Notes: generated by a model from the sequence alone, not told the origin. 64,000 bases of DNA from Castanea sativa (GCF_040712315.1 NC_134023.1:15819442-15883441); one strand, 5' to 3'; shown: positions 11,401 to 23,829, counted from the stretch's first letter. Program-made: numbers and translations.

Positions 11401-12654
11401 CACGGGGATATAGCATGACCATAATCATAAAATTGTTAAGGATATGAATTACGTTTGAATATTGAACTGTTTTGGGTCCTCAAAACTACATATGTGATTT
11501 TGGAAATGTTGAGTATTTAAACTATTTTGAGTCACTAAAACTGCTTAAGTGTTTTTGGAACCATTGTAAGTTATAGCTTTTGATATTTGAAAAACTGAAT
11601 ATTTTCTAAACCATCTATGATATATGATTAAAGTATGTGATCTATGTGCAACTTATTATTTTAAGACTATGAAACTTCTTTAGTTATTTTGAAAACACAT
11701 AGTATATTATAACTTTTGAAAACACATATTACATCTTATACTTCACAAATCTATTGCTTGATGGAACTTATTAGGATTTTGGTTACTTATTGAGTTGTCA
11801 GCTCACCCCCTTTTTCCCCTCCAGTTTCAGATTGTGAAGAATAGCAAGTTTTAGAAGTTTTGATGTTGTGTTGAGAGCAGGAAAAGAAGCTCAATGATTT
11901 TGGGATTGGATGGTCTTCTAATAGTTTTATATTAATTGGTCAATTGGCATTATGTACATGAGGTTTGGACTTTGTTGCTATTAAATTATTGGAGATCTAT
12001 TCATAAAGATATTGTTAAGGTATTTTGGATTTATTTGATTTAATTTTTGAGGATAAATTTTAGTTGCTAAAAAAGCCTTGCACACTTGTAGGGTGCTTAC
12101 TTTATAAGCGTGCGGCAGTTGTTACATGCCTATCTTTATAGTTGGGTTTGACACGTGACAACATCTTTACATATGTGTAACCAACTACATGATTTATGCG
12201 TTATACATAGTGTCAAGTTAATGATTACTCTCTATGTTGTAGGGTTATATCTTTAATTGTAGATAACTGACAAGATGAAAGAATATGCATCCTTAGAAGT
12301 AATTAGCAACAATGATGGAATACTGGATCCAAGGACTCATCAGGCTAATGGGAACTTGTGATTGAAGCATCTTCTAATCCCTTGTAATGGCCTTCAGAAA
12401 TTATTCTTTGCCCAACACTCTCAGTATGCTATTAAAGATGGTCAGCATAATAGTTTATTAGTTTCAAAATTCTCTAGTTACAGTACTAAGTTCCTTTAGG
12501 TTAATGTAAAAGTGTTTTTATAAACTTCAAGAATGAAGGATTTAGTAATTTGGAAAGCTGATTGAATTTTGTTTTGATATTTGTGTTTTGGTATAATATA
12601 TATTTTGTAATATGTGGCTTTTTAAAGTCTATGTGCATGGTTGTGGGTTTATCT

Positions 12655-12739
12655 TTATGGAGGATTGACAACCCTCAAAAAAAGGTTATTGTACTTTTAT
12701 TTATTTTTGAAATTTTCGAGGGTTGTCAATCCTCCATAA
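12655..12739. repeat. Perfect 22-bp inverted repeat
   Basis: Arms at 12655-12676 and 12718-12739 are exact reverse complements (GGAGGATTGACAACCCTC core), separated by a 41-base AT-rich loop. It lies in the right subterminal part of the CACTA element and may serve its transposition, or be a small foldback insertion. Confidence 0.9.
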
Positions 12740-12946
12740 GGATAGAACATTTGTTTCAAGGGTCATGTAGACCGTCAAAATTTCTATTTCAAGGGTCTCA
12801 TAGGCCATCTAAATTTCTATTTAGAGGGAATTTATTTTAAAGGTTATCGAGGTTCATCGAGACCTTCAAAATAAATTTTTTTTAGGACTTTTAATACTTT
12901 TTTAATGTTTTGACCCTTGGAAAAAACCTACTCTGTTGTAGTGTGG

Positions 12947-13949
12947 ATCAAAATTACAACTGTTCAATTTCCATCATGTATTAGTTGCTAGTAACAACGT
13001 TTTCAAGAAAACAAGCAAGGGTAGGGGAAATTTGGTTGTCTAATAGGTAAATATTTAACAACTTCTCAAAGGTAAAAGCTATTTTCTATGTTTTGATTTT
13101 TCTTCTTTTTTTTCATTTTTATTATTGATAACAAAATTACAATCCACTTACAAAATTCATTATGTTATATTTTATTACACTCTAGCTAATCCAATGTAAA
13201 CCAGAACAAAGATAATATGTTTAAATCCATAGTTCACATCACCTTCTTTAATGCTAAACTAGTAAGTTGCTCGTGCGATGCACGGATAATTTTGTAATAT
13301 TTTATGTAAGATGGTTTTGAATAATGTTGTACATGTATTATAAAGAAAAAGTAAACTAAATTAAAGTAAAGAAACATATACATTTTGAGATATTAAAAAT
13401 TAGTTTAATAGTTTCATTGTATATTTGTAGCCTTCTTAAGGTATGATTTTTTTTTTTTTTAATCATGAAACCAAAAATAAATGCAAAAGAGTAACAGAAC
13501 CATGAAAATCAACTAATTTGTATTATGTTCACATATTTCATACCATGAAATGAAAGCATGCCCAACTCTCTGACCGTCTTTCACTTATCAATAGTGCGAC
13601 ATTATGACATGGTGTGGGCAAGTGTGTAGGCATGTGTCTTATAAATGATTTAAAATTAAACCATGGTAGAATATGACTTTACATTACGCACCAGATATTA
13701 TCTTTACTTATGTACCCAAAATAAAAACTATCCAATCAAATTATCTAAATCTAAATCATATTTAAGCCTCTAATTTAAAAAGAAAAAAAAAAATACTTGT
13801 AGGGGTTTCAACGTCTTGATGGTGGTGCCAGTATAACGGAAGTGGGGTGACCCTTTAGATTCCTCTTTCTCTCTCTTTTAAATGTTTTGTTAGTCTCAAG
13901 TATTTTATTTTGGTAATATATTGTGAAATACTGTGTTTTATTTAACAAT
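12947..13949. other. Noncoding; possible Helitron 5' terminus
   Basis: No gene. At 13253-13290 the palindrome-like CGTGCGATGCACGGAT resembles the sequence near the left end of the Helitron candidate at 22361, so this may be a decayed relative. The remainder is AT-rich. Confidence 0.35.
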
Positions 13950-14698
13950 TGTCGGGGGCTTTTTTTTTTTTTCATCACCAATAGGATATCTAGAAAGTCA
14001 AGATCGAGACTCGACTTTGGGCTTGGAATATGGCCCAAAGGCTATCGATGAAGTGTGAAAGGCCCATTTTGTTCAAGGTCCAGGTTGCATCGAACAAAGA
14101 TTATAATAAGGACCCGAAAAATACCTTCTGCAAAGATAAGCTAGCATAAAGGGTGGCCCACCACATTAAGTGCTTAAATAATAGTCCATCAGTAAACAAG
14201 AGAATCGTCTAACTGTAGATGTCTGGAAAATTAATAAATGTATCTGCATAGTAAAAATTATGCATTTTTTCCATAGTCAGTTAATATAAAAGTGGGCCCA
14301 TTATAACAAGTACACAAGAGGAAAAATGGTCCAGCAGTGAATATGACAGATCTCCAATGATAACGTCTGATTAGTCAATAAATGTGTTTACATGATAAAA
14401 AATCATATAGTTTCTTCATTATTATCAAGTCAACATGAGGGAACATTTCCATAGTATCCAAGACATTATGGCATTCATCATAATAACAATAAACAAGGAT
14501 TAAAGGCTTCATAATTACAAGTAAAAGAGGAAAAAATATGATGGAATGAAGGGAGAGAAAGACCCCCAACTTAGTGTAGCAAATATTTAACCAAGATTCT
14601 TATGCCCATGATGGAATATATGGAAGGATGTATGGTAAATGATGGAAACTACTCTTATATGAGTGGGTGAGCAAATATATGGTAATGAGGGAATAAAA

Positions 14699-14862
14699 TG
14701 GTAAAAGGAACTTGTCTATTTTTTGCCATTGTGGAGAGAGACTGATTGTAGCTAATCATGAGACCTTTATGGTGCTGGGTTTTGTTAGAAAAGGGAAGGA
14801 ATGTTTGTGAGTTGGTGGGTATGGGCCTTTATGGTAAAGGAACTTGGCTATTTTTGGCCATG
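14699..14862 (+). repeat. Short tandem duplication of about 132 bp
   Basis: GGTAAAAGGAACTTGTCTAT at 14699 and GGTAAAGGAACTTGGCTATT near 14833 start two diverged copies. The second copy runs into the 645-bp units that follow. Confidence 0.7.
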
Positions 14863-16152
14863 GTAGAGAAAGAATGATTGTACCTAATCATAAGACCTTT
14901 ATGGTGCTAGGTTTTGTTAGAAAAAGGAAGGAATATTTGTGAGTTGATGGGTATAGGGTTTTATGAACTAAAAAGGAGCTTATTTTTGATTTAAGGGTTG
15001 AAAATAGCAAGATTGATGGAGACTTTGAGAGGATTTCGTCCCCCTTGGTGAGTAGATAATGTTTTCCTTTTATAGTGAAGCTTAGGAAGCAATTAGCAAA
15101 AGTAAAAAAATGTTGGGTCTGTTTAGCAAAAGAATTTTTAGAATATTAATCATGAGATTTGAACAAAAATGGTATCAACTTCTTTTTGAGTGCTTGTCAC
15201 CATTCGGTAATGTCAGATGGAGCTGAAATTTAGAGTATCTAACCTAGGATTTGGCCAAAAATGATGTGATTTGCTTTCGGGCTGCCTTGTTTCATTGGGA
15301 AATATCACACATGGGTGAATATTTGAGTAATCTTGCATTAAATGCTAAGATTTTTGAGGTTGTGTTCAGCTAATGGAATTAAGGCAAGTATTAAGGTAAA
15401 ATCTTGGCACTGCAACTAAGATTTGCGCTTCAAGGAGTAGGAGCTATCACCCCAAGTCAAGTGTCAAGCTTTTAACCTACTTCAAGGAGCTCTGTAGGAG
15501 ATCTTTTTAGAGAGAGAATGATTGTACCTAATCATGAGACCTTTATGGTGCTGGGATTTCTTAGAAAAGGGAAGGAATTTTTGTGAGTTGACGGGAATGG
15601 GCATTTATGAACTAAAAAGGAACTTATTTTTGAATTAAGGGTTGAAAATAGCTAGATTAATGGAGACTTTGAGAGGATTTCGTCCCCCTTGGTGAGTAGA
15701 TAATGCTTTCTTTTTATAGTGAAGCTTAGGGAGCAATTAGCAAAAGTAAAAAACGTTGGGTCTGTTTAGCAAAATAATTTTTAGAATATCCATCATGAGA
15801 TTTGGCCAAAAATGATATGAACTTCTTTTTGAGTGCTTGTCTCCTTTGGGTAATGTCAAATGGAGCTAAAATTTAGAGTATCTAACCTAGTATTTGGCCA
15901 AAAATGATGTGAATTGCTTTTGGGCTGCCTTGCTTCTTTGGGCAATATCACACATGGGTGAATATTTGGGTAATCTTGCATTAAATGCTAAGATTTCTGA
16001 GGTTGTGTTGAGCCAATGGGATCAAGGAAAGTATTAAGGTAGAATCTTGGTGCTGCAACTAAGATTTGAGCTTCAAGGAGTAGGAGCTATCATCCCAAGC
16101 TAGGTATCAAGCTTTTAGCCTACTTCAGGGAGCTTTACTGGAGATCTTTTTA
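14863..16152 (+). repeat. Two 645-bp tandem units
   Basis: Unit one 14863-15507 and unit two 15508-16152 both start TAGAGA(A/G)AGAATGATTG and end GGAGATCTTTTTA, with scattered substitutions. Each includes CGTCCCCCTTGGTGAGTAG followed by TTTTATAGTGAAGC. No reading frame is kept. This is probably an LTR-internal duplication. Confidence 0.9.
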
Positions 16153-16627
16153 TGCCCTCCAAACCACAATTTCCTATATTTCCCCTTTGGAATTCATTGG
16201 CTTGGTTCATGAATTAGTTTTAGACATTTTTAGCACTAAAGAAACTAGTTTGCTGAAGCTTGGTTGATTTGGTCAAGGCTTCCTCTAGCAGTAACTGAAA
16301 CTTAGGGAGGAAGAATAACATTTATTGCAATTCAACCTTTTGGTGTCAGTCTAACCCTTTAGTATTGTTCACATCAGAAATGGCAGTGGTAAAGGGACTG
16401 ATGGGACAAATGGCCAGCTCCTTATCTAGTTTGGGAGTTTAGATACTCCTTGAGGTAACCTCTAGCGAAAGGCAGAACTGAATGGAGTTCTCTAGCTAGG
16501 TCAGTTTGCACACATGGGCTGTTTTGGCTGAGACTTCATGTTAGGCTTGGCCATGAGGGCTAAGTACTTTGATGGGTCTCTGACTTGGGGGTTCTCTCCA
16601 CTTGGGCCTATCCTTTTACTTTCTCAT
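16153..16627. other. Noncoding continuation of the long repeat
   Basis: No open frame or motif. It is single-copy text within the long LTR-like region, ending in CTCAT, the left target duplication of the next insertion. Confidence 0.5.
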
Positions 16628-17727
16628 TGTAAAGTTGAATTTAATCAACTATGTGTTGGCTTTATTCCGTGCCAAATTTGCTTGTAATTCAACATTTAGA
16701 AACCCTGTATTTAAGTGGGAATAATGTAAGGTTTTTTTGTGAGAGAGCGTGAAGAATTGATCAAGTGTGTGCAATCAAGAGGCAACTCACGATTGGACCT
16801 CGCGACTGACTCGCGAGTGGTGACTCGCTAGAATGTGTTACACGTGTGGAGCATGCAAGAAGTTGAAGGGTTAAGACAGCTGGATCACTACAGGAAAAAA
16901 AGTACAGTCTAACAATTCTGTTATCTAGTGACTGGAACTCGCGACTCATCCTAGTTGCGAGTGACTTGCCAATGCACCCTATTTTGCTGAAAAATGACTT
17001 TTCACATTCCTTCTCATACCCTACTATAAATACCCTTATACCCACAAAATGTAGAGAGCTTTCAGATAGAATTTTGGGAGATAAACCCTAGAGAACAACA
17101 AGATTGATTCATCCACAATCTTATATATTTGATTCTCTAAATTCCTCTACTCTCACACTTTCCTTTGTCATACCCTTGAGAGGATCTTAAGCCAAATCCT
17201 TACCTCACCATATTCATAGCAATGAGAAGGTTCTTGTTGTTTGGGAAGCAGTTCAAGAGAGAACCAATTCATTTTGGCTGATGTAGTGGGCTTATTGCGA
17301 GATCTAGTAATCTAGAGAAGACAAGGTTAGGCGTAACCCTGTTGGAGCAAGAAGCTTGGAGGACTTAGGTGCATTGAGTAGATTAGGCTTGCAGGGTCTA
17401 TCGCTATTCATGTATCCCAACTGATTTTCTAGTGGATCATTTTACCGCTTGGAGGGTGGCGGAGAGGTTTTTCATTGAGTTCTTCGGTTTCCTCTTCGAT
17501 AACACATGCCGATGTTCTCTTGCATTTTCTTCTCTCTATCCCATACTCTTTGCTTTTAATTACTACTGTGTTGTGATTAAAATATGGCTTAGAGTAGTTT
17601 GCATGTTTGGGTATTGCTTATATTTATCATTCTGCACACCAATTGTTTGAATATAAGCTTGCTTTAATATTTTTGTAATTAGGGGTCTAAACATTCACTA
17701 GTATTTTACACACTAAGTGAGCTTTCA
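16628..17727 (+). mobile_element. Solo LTR, copia-type
   Basis: It starts TGTAAAGTTGAATTTAATCA and ends GAGCTTTCA, flanked on both sides by CTCAT (16623-16627 and 17728-17732). A promoter-like TACTATAAATACCC stands at about 17022, and palindromic ACTCGCGAGT motifs at about 16808-16817 are echoed in GACTCGC and ACTCGCGACT. The late part, GGAGAGGTTTTTCATTGAG and TCTTCGGTTTCCTCTTCGAT, resembles known copia LTRs of woody plants (from memory). There is no internal region, so it is a solo LTR inside the longer repeat. Confidence 0.8.
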
Positions 17728-17732
17728 CTCAT

Positions 17733-18447
17733 TGTGAGCCCTACAAAATGGACAAAGCTACTATGTATTGCCATGAATTTTTATTCCACATGGGCTTTAG
17801 TTGTTAGTAAAAATGAAATGTATTCATGAACTTGAATAAAAATTTATGATAGGTTTTGGGTATTAATTTCCATGGGCTGTAAATAAAAATTTGAATAGTT
17901 TCTCATAATTTTTGCCAAAGATTATTTTTTAAATGATATTTTCTTTGGGGCTTTTAAATAATGTCCTCCAATATTTATTGAGAATAATATTTACTATGGG
18001 TTTTAAATAAAGGCATTGGGTTTCAAATAAAACATGGTAACAACCACTGTAATGAAATAGTGTGACATTCTCATGAGTTTTTCTATAGATAATCATAATG
18101 GGCTTGTAGGATAAAAAATTATCATGATTTTTGGAAATAAATATAATGAATCTGTGATATAAGATAAATAATGACCATAAGTTTATAATATGATATAAAA
18201 TAAATAAATGTCATAGTTTTAAGATAAATAATCATAACTTTCGATGGGCTTTTATAAGATGATTGCCATCGGTTTTGAGAATAGATAATTGCCATGGATT
18301 CCATGAGCTTGTAATGTCATAGTAATGTTTAAGAAATTAAAACATTGTCCATCGTTGGATTTTTAAGTGAAATACTTATGATATAGTATTTTGTCAAGTA
18401 TTAATAACCTTAGAATTTTGATAAAATAGTGTCAAGTAATTAGTTTC
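17733..18447. other. Noncoding, repetitive GGGCTTT/ATAAATAAT text
   Basis: It contains many diverged copies of phrases such as CATGGGCTTTTAAATAAT and AAGATAAATAATGACC. It looks like slowly decaying short tandem repeats within the long LTR-like region. No gene. Confidence 0.5.
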
Positions 18448-18670
18448 GGCTTTTAATATTGCCAATATGAATTGGGCTTTTGATATTGCTAGTGAGAACT
18501 GGACTTTTGATATTGCCAATGAAAATTGGGCTTTTGGTATTGTCAATGGGAATTGGGCTTTTGATATTGCCAACAAGAACTGGGCTTTTGATATTGCCAA
18601 TAAGAATTAGGCTTTTTGATATTGCCAGCGAGAATTGGACTTTTCATGTTGCCAATGAGAATTGAGTTTT
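18448..18670 (+). repeat. 30-bp minisatellite, about 7.5 units
   Basis: The unit is GGGCTTTTGATATTGCCAAT followed by GAGAATT. Since 30 is divisible by three, both strands stay open and would give 10-residue peptide repeats (minus strand AISKAQFxLA). I take this as a by-product, not a gene. Confidence 0.93.
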
Positions 18671-19378
18671 AAATAATTCATCATGAGATTGAATCATGGG
18701 CTTTGCTCGTAGGATTTGAATTTTGTTGAAATCGTCATAGGTTTAAACCATGGGTTTTGATCATGGATTTGAATTCCATTGATAAAATTGTTTCGCCATG
18801 GACTTGAATCATTGACTTTTCAAATATTGTCAAGCATAAGTATTCTTGGACTCTAAATAGAATGGAATGTGTGCATTAGGCTCGTAGGGCCAGTTTTGGG
18901 CTTAGTGAAATATTAATAATAAAATTAGATAAAATATGGGTTTTTTTGCGCTTTTTTATGATAGTTTATATCATGACTCAATTTAGATAATAAGAAATGA
19001 AATATTTGTGGTTAACATAATAATAGGGAAAAAAAAATATTTGTGAAAGCCCAATAAAATTAGGTGTAAAAAAAATGTACCCTAACAACAATCCACAACA
19101 TTTTTATGTTTTTATGTCTTTCTCCAAGGCCTTATCTGGTTAGTTATTACTCTTAGTATTAGTCCTTACTTATTTTATTTTATTTATTTTTTAAATACTA
19201 AAACAATGAGTATTCTAAAAGACATGAAGAATAAAGAAAGGTGTGGTGTAAGTTTAGAAAATTGATGAGATAATAGTAAAATAAGTTAATGTGAACTTTT
19301 GGGTAACAGTAAAAAACACTTTAAAATATTTTGCCAAGTACCAACAAAGCTGTCACAAGTATAGAAGAAATAACACTA
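18671..19378. other. Noncoding tail of the long repeat and flank
   Basis: AT-rich with further GGGCTTT phrases up to about 18900. No gene or motif seen. Confidence 0.5.
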
Positions 19379-19640
19379 CCACCTTAAACTATACCACATA
19401 TTACACTTTATACCCTAAACTTTTTGAATGCATGTTTTGCATCCTAAACTATGACATTTGTTACACTTTGAGAAGAGGGGCAATTAAGTCTTTTCGCATA
19501 GTGTCATTCTTTTCCATCCAAGTAAACATCCGACTTAATGTTGGAGTGCAAAGTATAACAAAGGTCATAGTTTATGGTGCATAACGTGCATTCAAAAAGC
19601 TTGTATTACAAAACATAACATAGGGTATAGTTTAAGATGG
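19379..19640. mobile_element. Foldback MITE (Stowaway-like)
   Basis: The left arm CCACCTTAAACTATACC and right arm TATAGTTTAAGATGG are inverted, and pairing continues inward (ACTTTTTGAATGCATG against GTGCATTCAAAAAG; CCTAAACTATGAC against GTCATAGTTTATGG). TA flanks both ends, as for Tc1/mariner-derived MITEs. There is no coding capacity. Confidence 0.75.
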
Positions 19641-20885
19641 TAAAATGTAATTTCCCTCGAAGTATGGCCAATAACCAAAATTTATGAGTATAGCTGGATT
19701 CAATGCTATATGTCTACTGTTTGGTTTTCAAAGTCCAAGATTACCAACAATCTTTACCAGTTCAATGAAATATATGAATGTAAAGGCAACGCAACAAAAT
19801 AGACCACCTATATAAATATGCCTAGGACAATACAAGCTGTACATATTGAAATGTTGAATGTGATTGGCATCCTTCCTTCAACTAAGCTACCATTTTTAAA
19901 CCAATACATATTTCTTTTCTCACTCTAAACCAATTTATAGTTCTTTTCTCACTGCACAATTGTGCAAAGCAACCCCAGGACTAATAAAGAAATTATGCAT
20001 TGTAAATGAATAAATTTGAATGTTTATGTTTATATGTATGTTTATGTTTCTACATTTTTAATTTAAATATTGTATTTAAAACAAGTGGTTCTTATTATTA
20101 TTATTTTTTCTTTTTTACATTCCAATCCCCCTTGGATTTTTAAAATGGTAGATGAAAAGTAAATATAATTTGATAGAATTCATTAAGCCTATTATGAAAA
20201 AGAAACAATAAAATAATTTAAATATTGAAAAATAAATTTCCATTAAACATAAACTGAATTAAAATATTTTATATATTTATATAAACATATATAAAAAGGC
20301 TAGCTTTTTAAATAAAAAATTAGAACTATAAGAATATTAGCAAGATTATTAATTTTGATTGGAGATGCTTATTTGACTAGACTAGAAGCATCATACTAAA
20401 GGAGGGTTGATGTTATAGCTTTTTTCTTTTTCTTTTTTCTAAAATGTATTCATATCATTTTGGTGTTGAGGGTTGATGCATTTAGAGTTGATTGCCGGTC
20501 GTTACATGAATCAAATTCCATATATGCCTTTGTTAAGATTTGGAGTTCATGGTAAGTTCTAGCATAGCAAATTGGATATCAAATATCATAGTTAATCTCA
20601 TCAACGAGATAATACCCAATTTGCTACACTTGTAATACCGCCACTAAGACTCCTATATTTAAGTGGATAGAATTTTATATTCACTATCCATGACACCAAT
20701 TCCATGCTGAGTTTGAATAATAATACGTAAATAATATTTAAAATAAATGATAATGTAGTTACATTAGCTACATCAGCAATTTTATTCATTCACCACTAAA
20801 CAACAGAGGTTATTTTGATATAATACCAAAATATTAGAGACTAAATTTTTAAAATTGAAATGTTAGAACCCAAAATGGTAATTAA

Positions 20886-20931
<46 letters not shown>

Positions 20932-22360
20932 GAATGTATATGTTTATGTTTCATTTTAGGTCAAATGGAGAGGATCCAATTTCGTAAATGATACTTGAAA
21001 TTGCAACTTTTATTACTAAGTTTGTCAAGAGCCATTGGCAAAGTTAAGATTTTATCTTAGTGGTCAAGATCAGTACTGGTTTGACTATTCAAATGCTGGT
21101 TTTGTATGATTTTTGTAAATATATGATGCGAGGACAGTGGCAGCTCCAGGAATAATTTCTAGAGTGGTCATTAAGAAACTTATATTTTACAAAATTTTAT
21201 AAAAAGAGAACTTCATATATCGAGAAAACACACACACACACACACACAAATACATAAATTCTTACAATTTTCTTCTACGAATTTTCTTATTTTGAAATCT
21301 ATGCATGATAGTCTTATTATCGATACTACAAGTTACATATCTATCAAAATTTTATTTAGATAAAAAATTTCTTGGGCTTTTTTGTAAGGACCTAATATAT
21401 TGTTAAGGGGGCCAATTTTTATCAAAAAGTTTGGCTACAAACTTAGTTGTAACCTAATGCCTCAACTCTCACTAAACAAATTAACATGGCTATATATTTT
21501 GAAAATCAAACTATTGAAAATCTAACTGTTATTAGGCTATTAGTATTTTAATATTTGAAAGTATGGTTATTTTTGCAATAAAATAACTAGGGTTTCCTAT
21601 GCCAATTAGAACTAGGGTTTAATTCTCCTTATATATGCAAACTTTTGTACTCCTTTTGGAGTTAGTTAATATTTTGATAGATGAAAAAAAAAATAGCCTT
21701 TTGGTATGGTGCTGACTTTAGTTCCACCCTAGGCGCTAACCCCTATTGGTTTTTTTGCTTAGTGTTGACTTTAACCTAGTCTTAGGTGCTAACTTCTAGA
21801 TCATATCCTTTTATTTCATGTCTTTTAAATTTGTTGAGTTGTCCTACATCAATATTGTAGTAAGTACTCTCTTTTAGGCAACTAGTATAACTATGCAATG
21901 CATAGATTAATAATAAGTTATATGTAAATAATAAATAATAAATCACCATCTTAATAGTCAATGAACCCTTTGAAATAAATATAAAAATCCTAATACTTAC
22001 TTTTTTTTTGTGTTTGTGAATGAAAAAAATATTTTCCTAAATTTTTTTTATTCATTGCTCCCAATCTCTTTCCATGGACCTTCTCATGGACTTTCTGATG
22101 GATCAAACAACATGAAATTTTTTTCCCAATCTTTTCTTTAGTTTTCCTAATAAAGTTATTCTTTTCTAGATTAGATTGTTAGAACAATTGATGAATAAAA
22201 TCAACAAAAGAGAGTTTTACTAATAAAGCTTATTTCCAAATCCTCCAATCATATAATTTATTTGTTTACTAACTAGATTGTGTACTAAAATCGAAAGGCA
22301 ATGGATATATAATGATATTTAGTGGCAGAGCCAGAAATTTTTTTCAGAGGGAGCTATATA
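19641..22360. other. AT-rich intergenic DNA with a microsatellite and a MITE fragment
   Basis: An (AT)n microsatellite lies at 20889-20930 and a short (AC)n at about 21231-21248. A small inverted repeat pairs TAGCAAATTGG (about 20566) with CCAATTTGCTA (about 20616). From 21426 a MITE end AAGTTTGGCTACAAACTTAG with TTGTAACCTAA repeats the family found at 48860 and 49471. No gene is recognised. Confidence 0.5.
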
Positions 22361-23329
22361 TCCATACTATTAACTAATTGCTAACCCATGCGATGCACGG
22401 ATCAGTTGAACAAAAAATTTAAAATATAAATTTTTCTCAAGTTATGATCACTTGAAAAAATAAGTTACAATTTAAGAGGGAAAAAAAATAATAACACCAA
22501 TAATGTTAGGCATGCCATGTCTATTATCAATGGCATCCTTTCTTTAATGAAAATTAAGGTCTCAATCATTTTTTAATATAATATAATCCCTCCCATTACT
22601 CGATTTGTTTGCAAAATCCTGAGTTTTTTCTCGCCATATAAAATGCAACCAAAAAACCCAAAAATAAGAAAAATAAAAACTATAGAAGTTTTTACATAGA
22701 AAATAGTAATTAATTACACTCAGAAATGACATTGACACTCAGAAAGAGTCATTAATCTAGAGCAATAGGTTTTGGAAAAGATTTTTTTTTTTTTAAGATT
22801 TGGAAAAGCTAATTCAGTGTTATAGGCAATAGCTATAATATTTTAACATGTAGAAGAACAACACCAAAAAGGCGTATCAAATGAATAAATTGACTTCGTT
22901 AGAGAATAAAGACAAATAAATGCATCCGAAAGAATAGATTTCAGGACATATGAATGTTAAAAGAAGAAGAAGGAAGTTCTAGTGGACATGCCATAGAGTT
23001 TTAATTGAGATAGAAGACGACCAATCTAGGAAGCACTTGGAGTGCTCCTATTATCTGCATAGCCTTGGCTACCACCTTCTTGCCTCTCATCTACTTATGA
23101 TTCCAACTTTTATTCTTGGTGAGAAAAAGGGGCACTTGCCTTCAGGTAATGTAATTGAGAAAAATGCCACAAGAAACATATCAACACCCTTTTTGGTTCT
23201 TAAATAATGAAAATTTAAAGAACAAATTAATGAGGTTAATGCATAACCTAAGTTGTTCATCAAAAAATAGAGTAAAAATGCAAAAGGGTCATATATATGA
23301 AAAATAATTTTTTTAAAATAACAGTAATT

Positions 23330-23826
23330 TTCAATTCTTAAATCACATTAATTCAAATGGTAAGGCAAAATATATGACTGCATAATAGAAAAATATAAGA
23401 GAAAAATAGGTTACCTCAAAAGAATAATGCATTACTATAACAATTGAAATTTGCCAAGACAATTTCATATATTGCAAAACATGAACCCAAAATTTAGATG
23501 TTAAAACTTCTAAAAAGCCAAAAGAAAGAGTAATGAATCAAAAGATTCAGTGCCTAGAAATTATTGAAACAAAATGAAAAAAAAAAAACATATGACTACA
23601 TAATAGAAACAAAAATATAAGGGAAAGATGGGTTATTATCCATGGCTAGGAGTTGAAAGTAGCAAGATAGTTTCAAATATTGCAAAAATTGAATCAAAAA
23701 ATTAAGTTGTTAAACTTCTTAAAGGCTTAAAAAATTTAAGAATTGGAAAAAAAATATATGACTACATAATAGAAAAAATATAAGAGAATTATAGGTTACC
23801 TCAAAAGAATTATCCATGATTATAGC
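23330..23826 (+). repeat. Diverged tandem repeats interrupted by the solo LTR
   Basis: Phrases ATATGACTACATAATAGAAA, GGTTACCTCAAAAGAAT, ATTTCATATATTGCAAAA and GTTAAACTTCTTAAAG recur at intervals here and resume at 25405-25590 after the solo LTR. This shows that the LTR inserted into an existing repeat array. Confidence 0.75.
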
Positions 23827-23829
23827 AGC

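Larger units (their letters stand above)
10300..12160 (+). mobile_element. Solo LTR of a Ty3-gypsy (chromovirus-type) retrotransposon
   Basis: The segment starts TGTAATACCCGGTTCC and ends GACACGTGACA, the TGTAACACCC...GTGACA style of plant chromovirus LTRs. ACATC stands immediately before (10295-10299) and after it (12161-12165), an exact 5-bp target duplication. Internal text (GATACCCAACC repeats, then GAGTTGTCAGCTCACCCCC) is typical of such LTRs. No internal coding region is present, so recombination between two LTRs probably deleted the rest. It inserted after the CACTA element was already here. A 14-base C run lies near 10446. Confidence 0.8.
6307..12943. mobile_element. CACTA (En/Spm) transposon carrying host gene fragments
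   Basis: The left end reads CACTACAAAAAGC and the right end CTCTGTTGTAGTG, giving inverted CACTACAA termini. Both ends share TTTTCCAAGGGT about 40 and 20 bases inside. TGG precedes (6304-6306) and follows (12944-12946) the element, the 3-bp target duplication expected of CACTA transposons. No transposase domain is visible in 6.6 kb, so it is non-autonomous. It contains two spliced host-gene fragments (7731-7930, 9424-9722) and a later solo LTR insertion (10300-12160). Subterminal GGGT(C/T)- and CAAGGGTC-type repeats cluster at 12740-12925. Confidence 0.85.
13950..19087 (+). mobile_element. Candidate very long solo LTR (about 4 kb without the nested LTR)
   Basis: The segment starts TGTCGGGGGC and ends CCCTAACA. 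ACAAT occurs just before (13945-13949) and just after it (19088-19092). It holds long tandem duplications, a 30-bp minisatellite and repeated GGGCTTTT phrases but no coding domain. LTRs of 4-5 kb exist in Tat/Ogre elements. A matching CA plus five bases can occur by chance over 5 kb, so the outline is only a proposal; the repeat nature of the region is certain. Confidence 0.4.

Noticed and set aside
16761..17045. 94-codon minus-strand frame as a gene
   Set aside because: It is antisense to the solo copia LTR, with no domain.
18394..18665. Repetitive peptide frames on both strands
   Set aside because: They come from a 30-bp minisatellite whose unit length is a multiple of three.
18448..18670. 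CRISPR-like array
   Set aside because: The 30-bp units are contiguous and diverged with no unique spacers, and the genome is a plant's.
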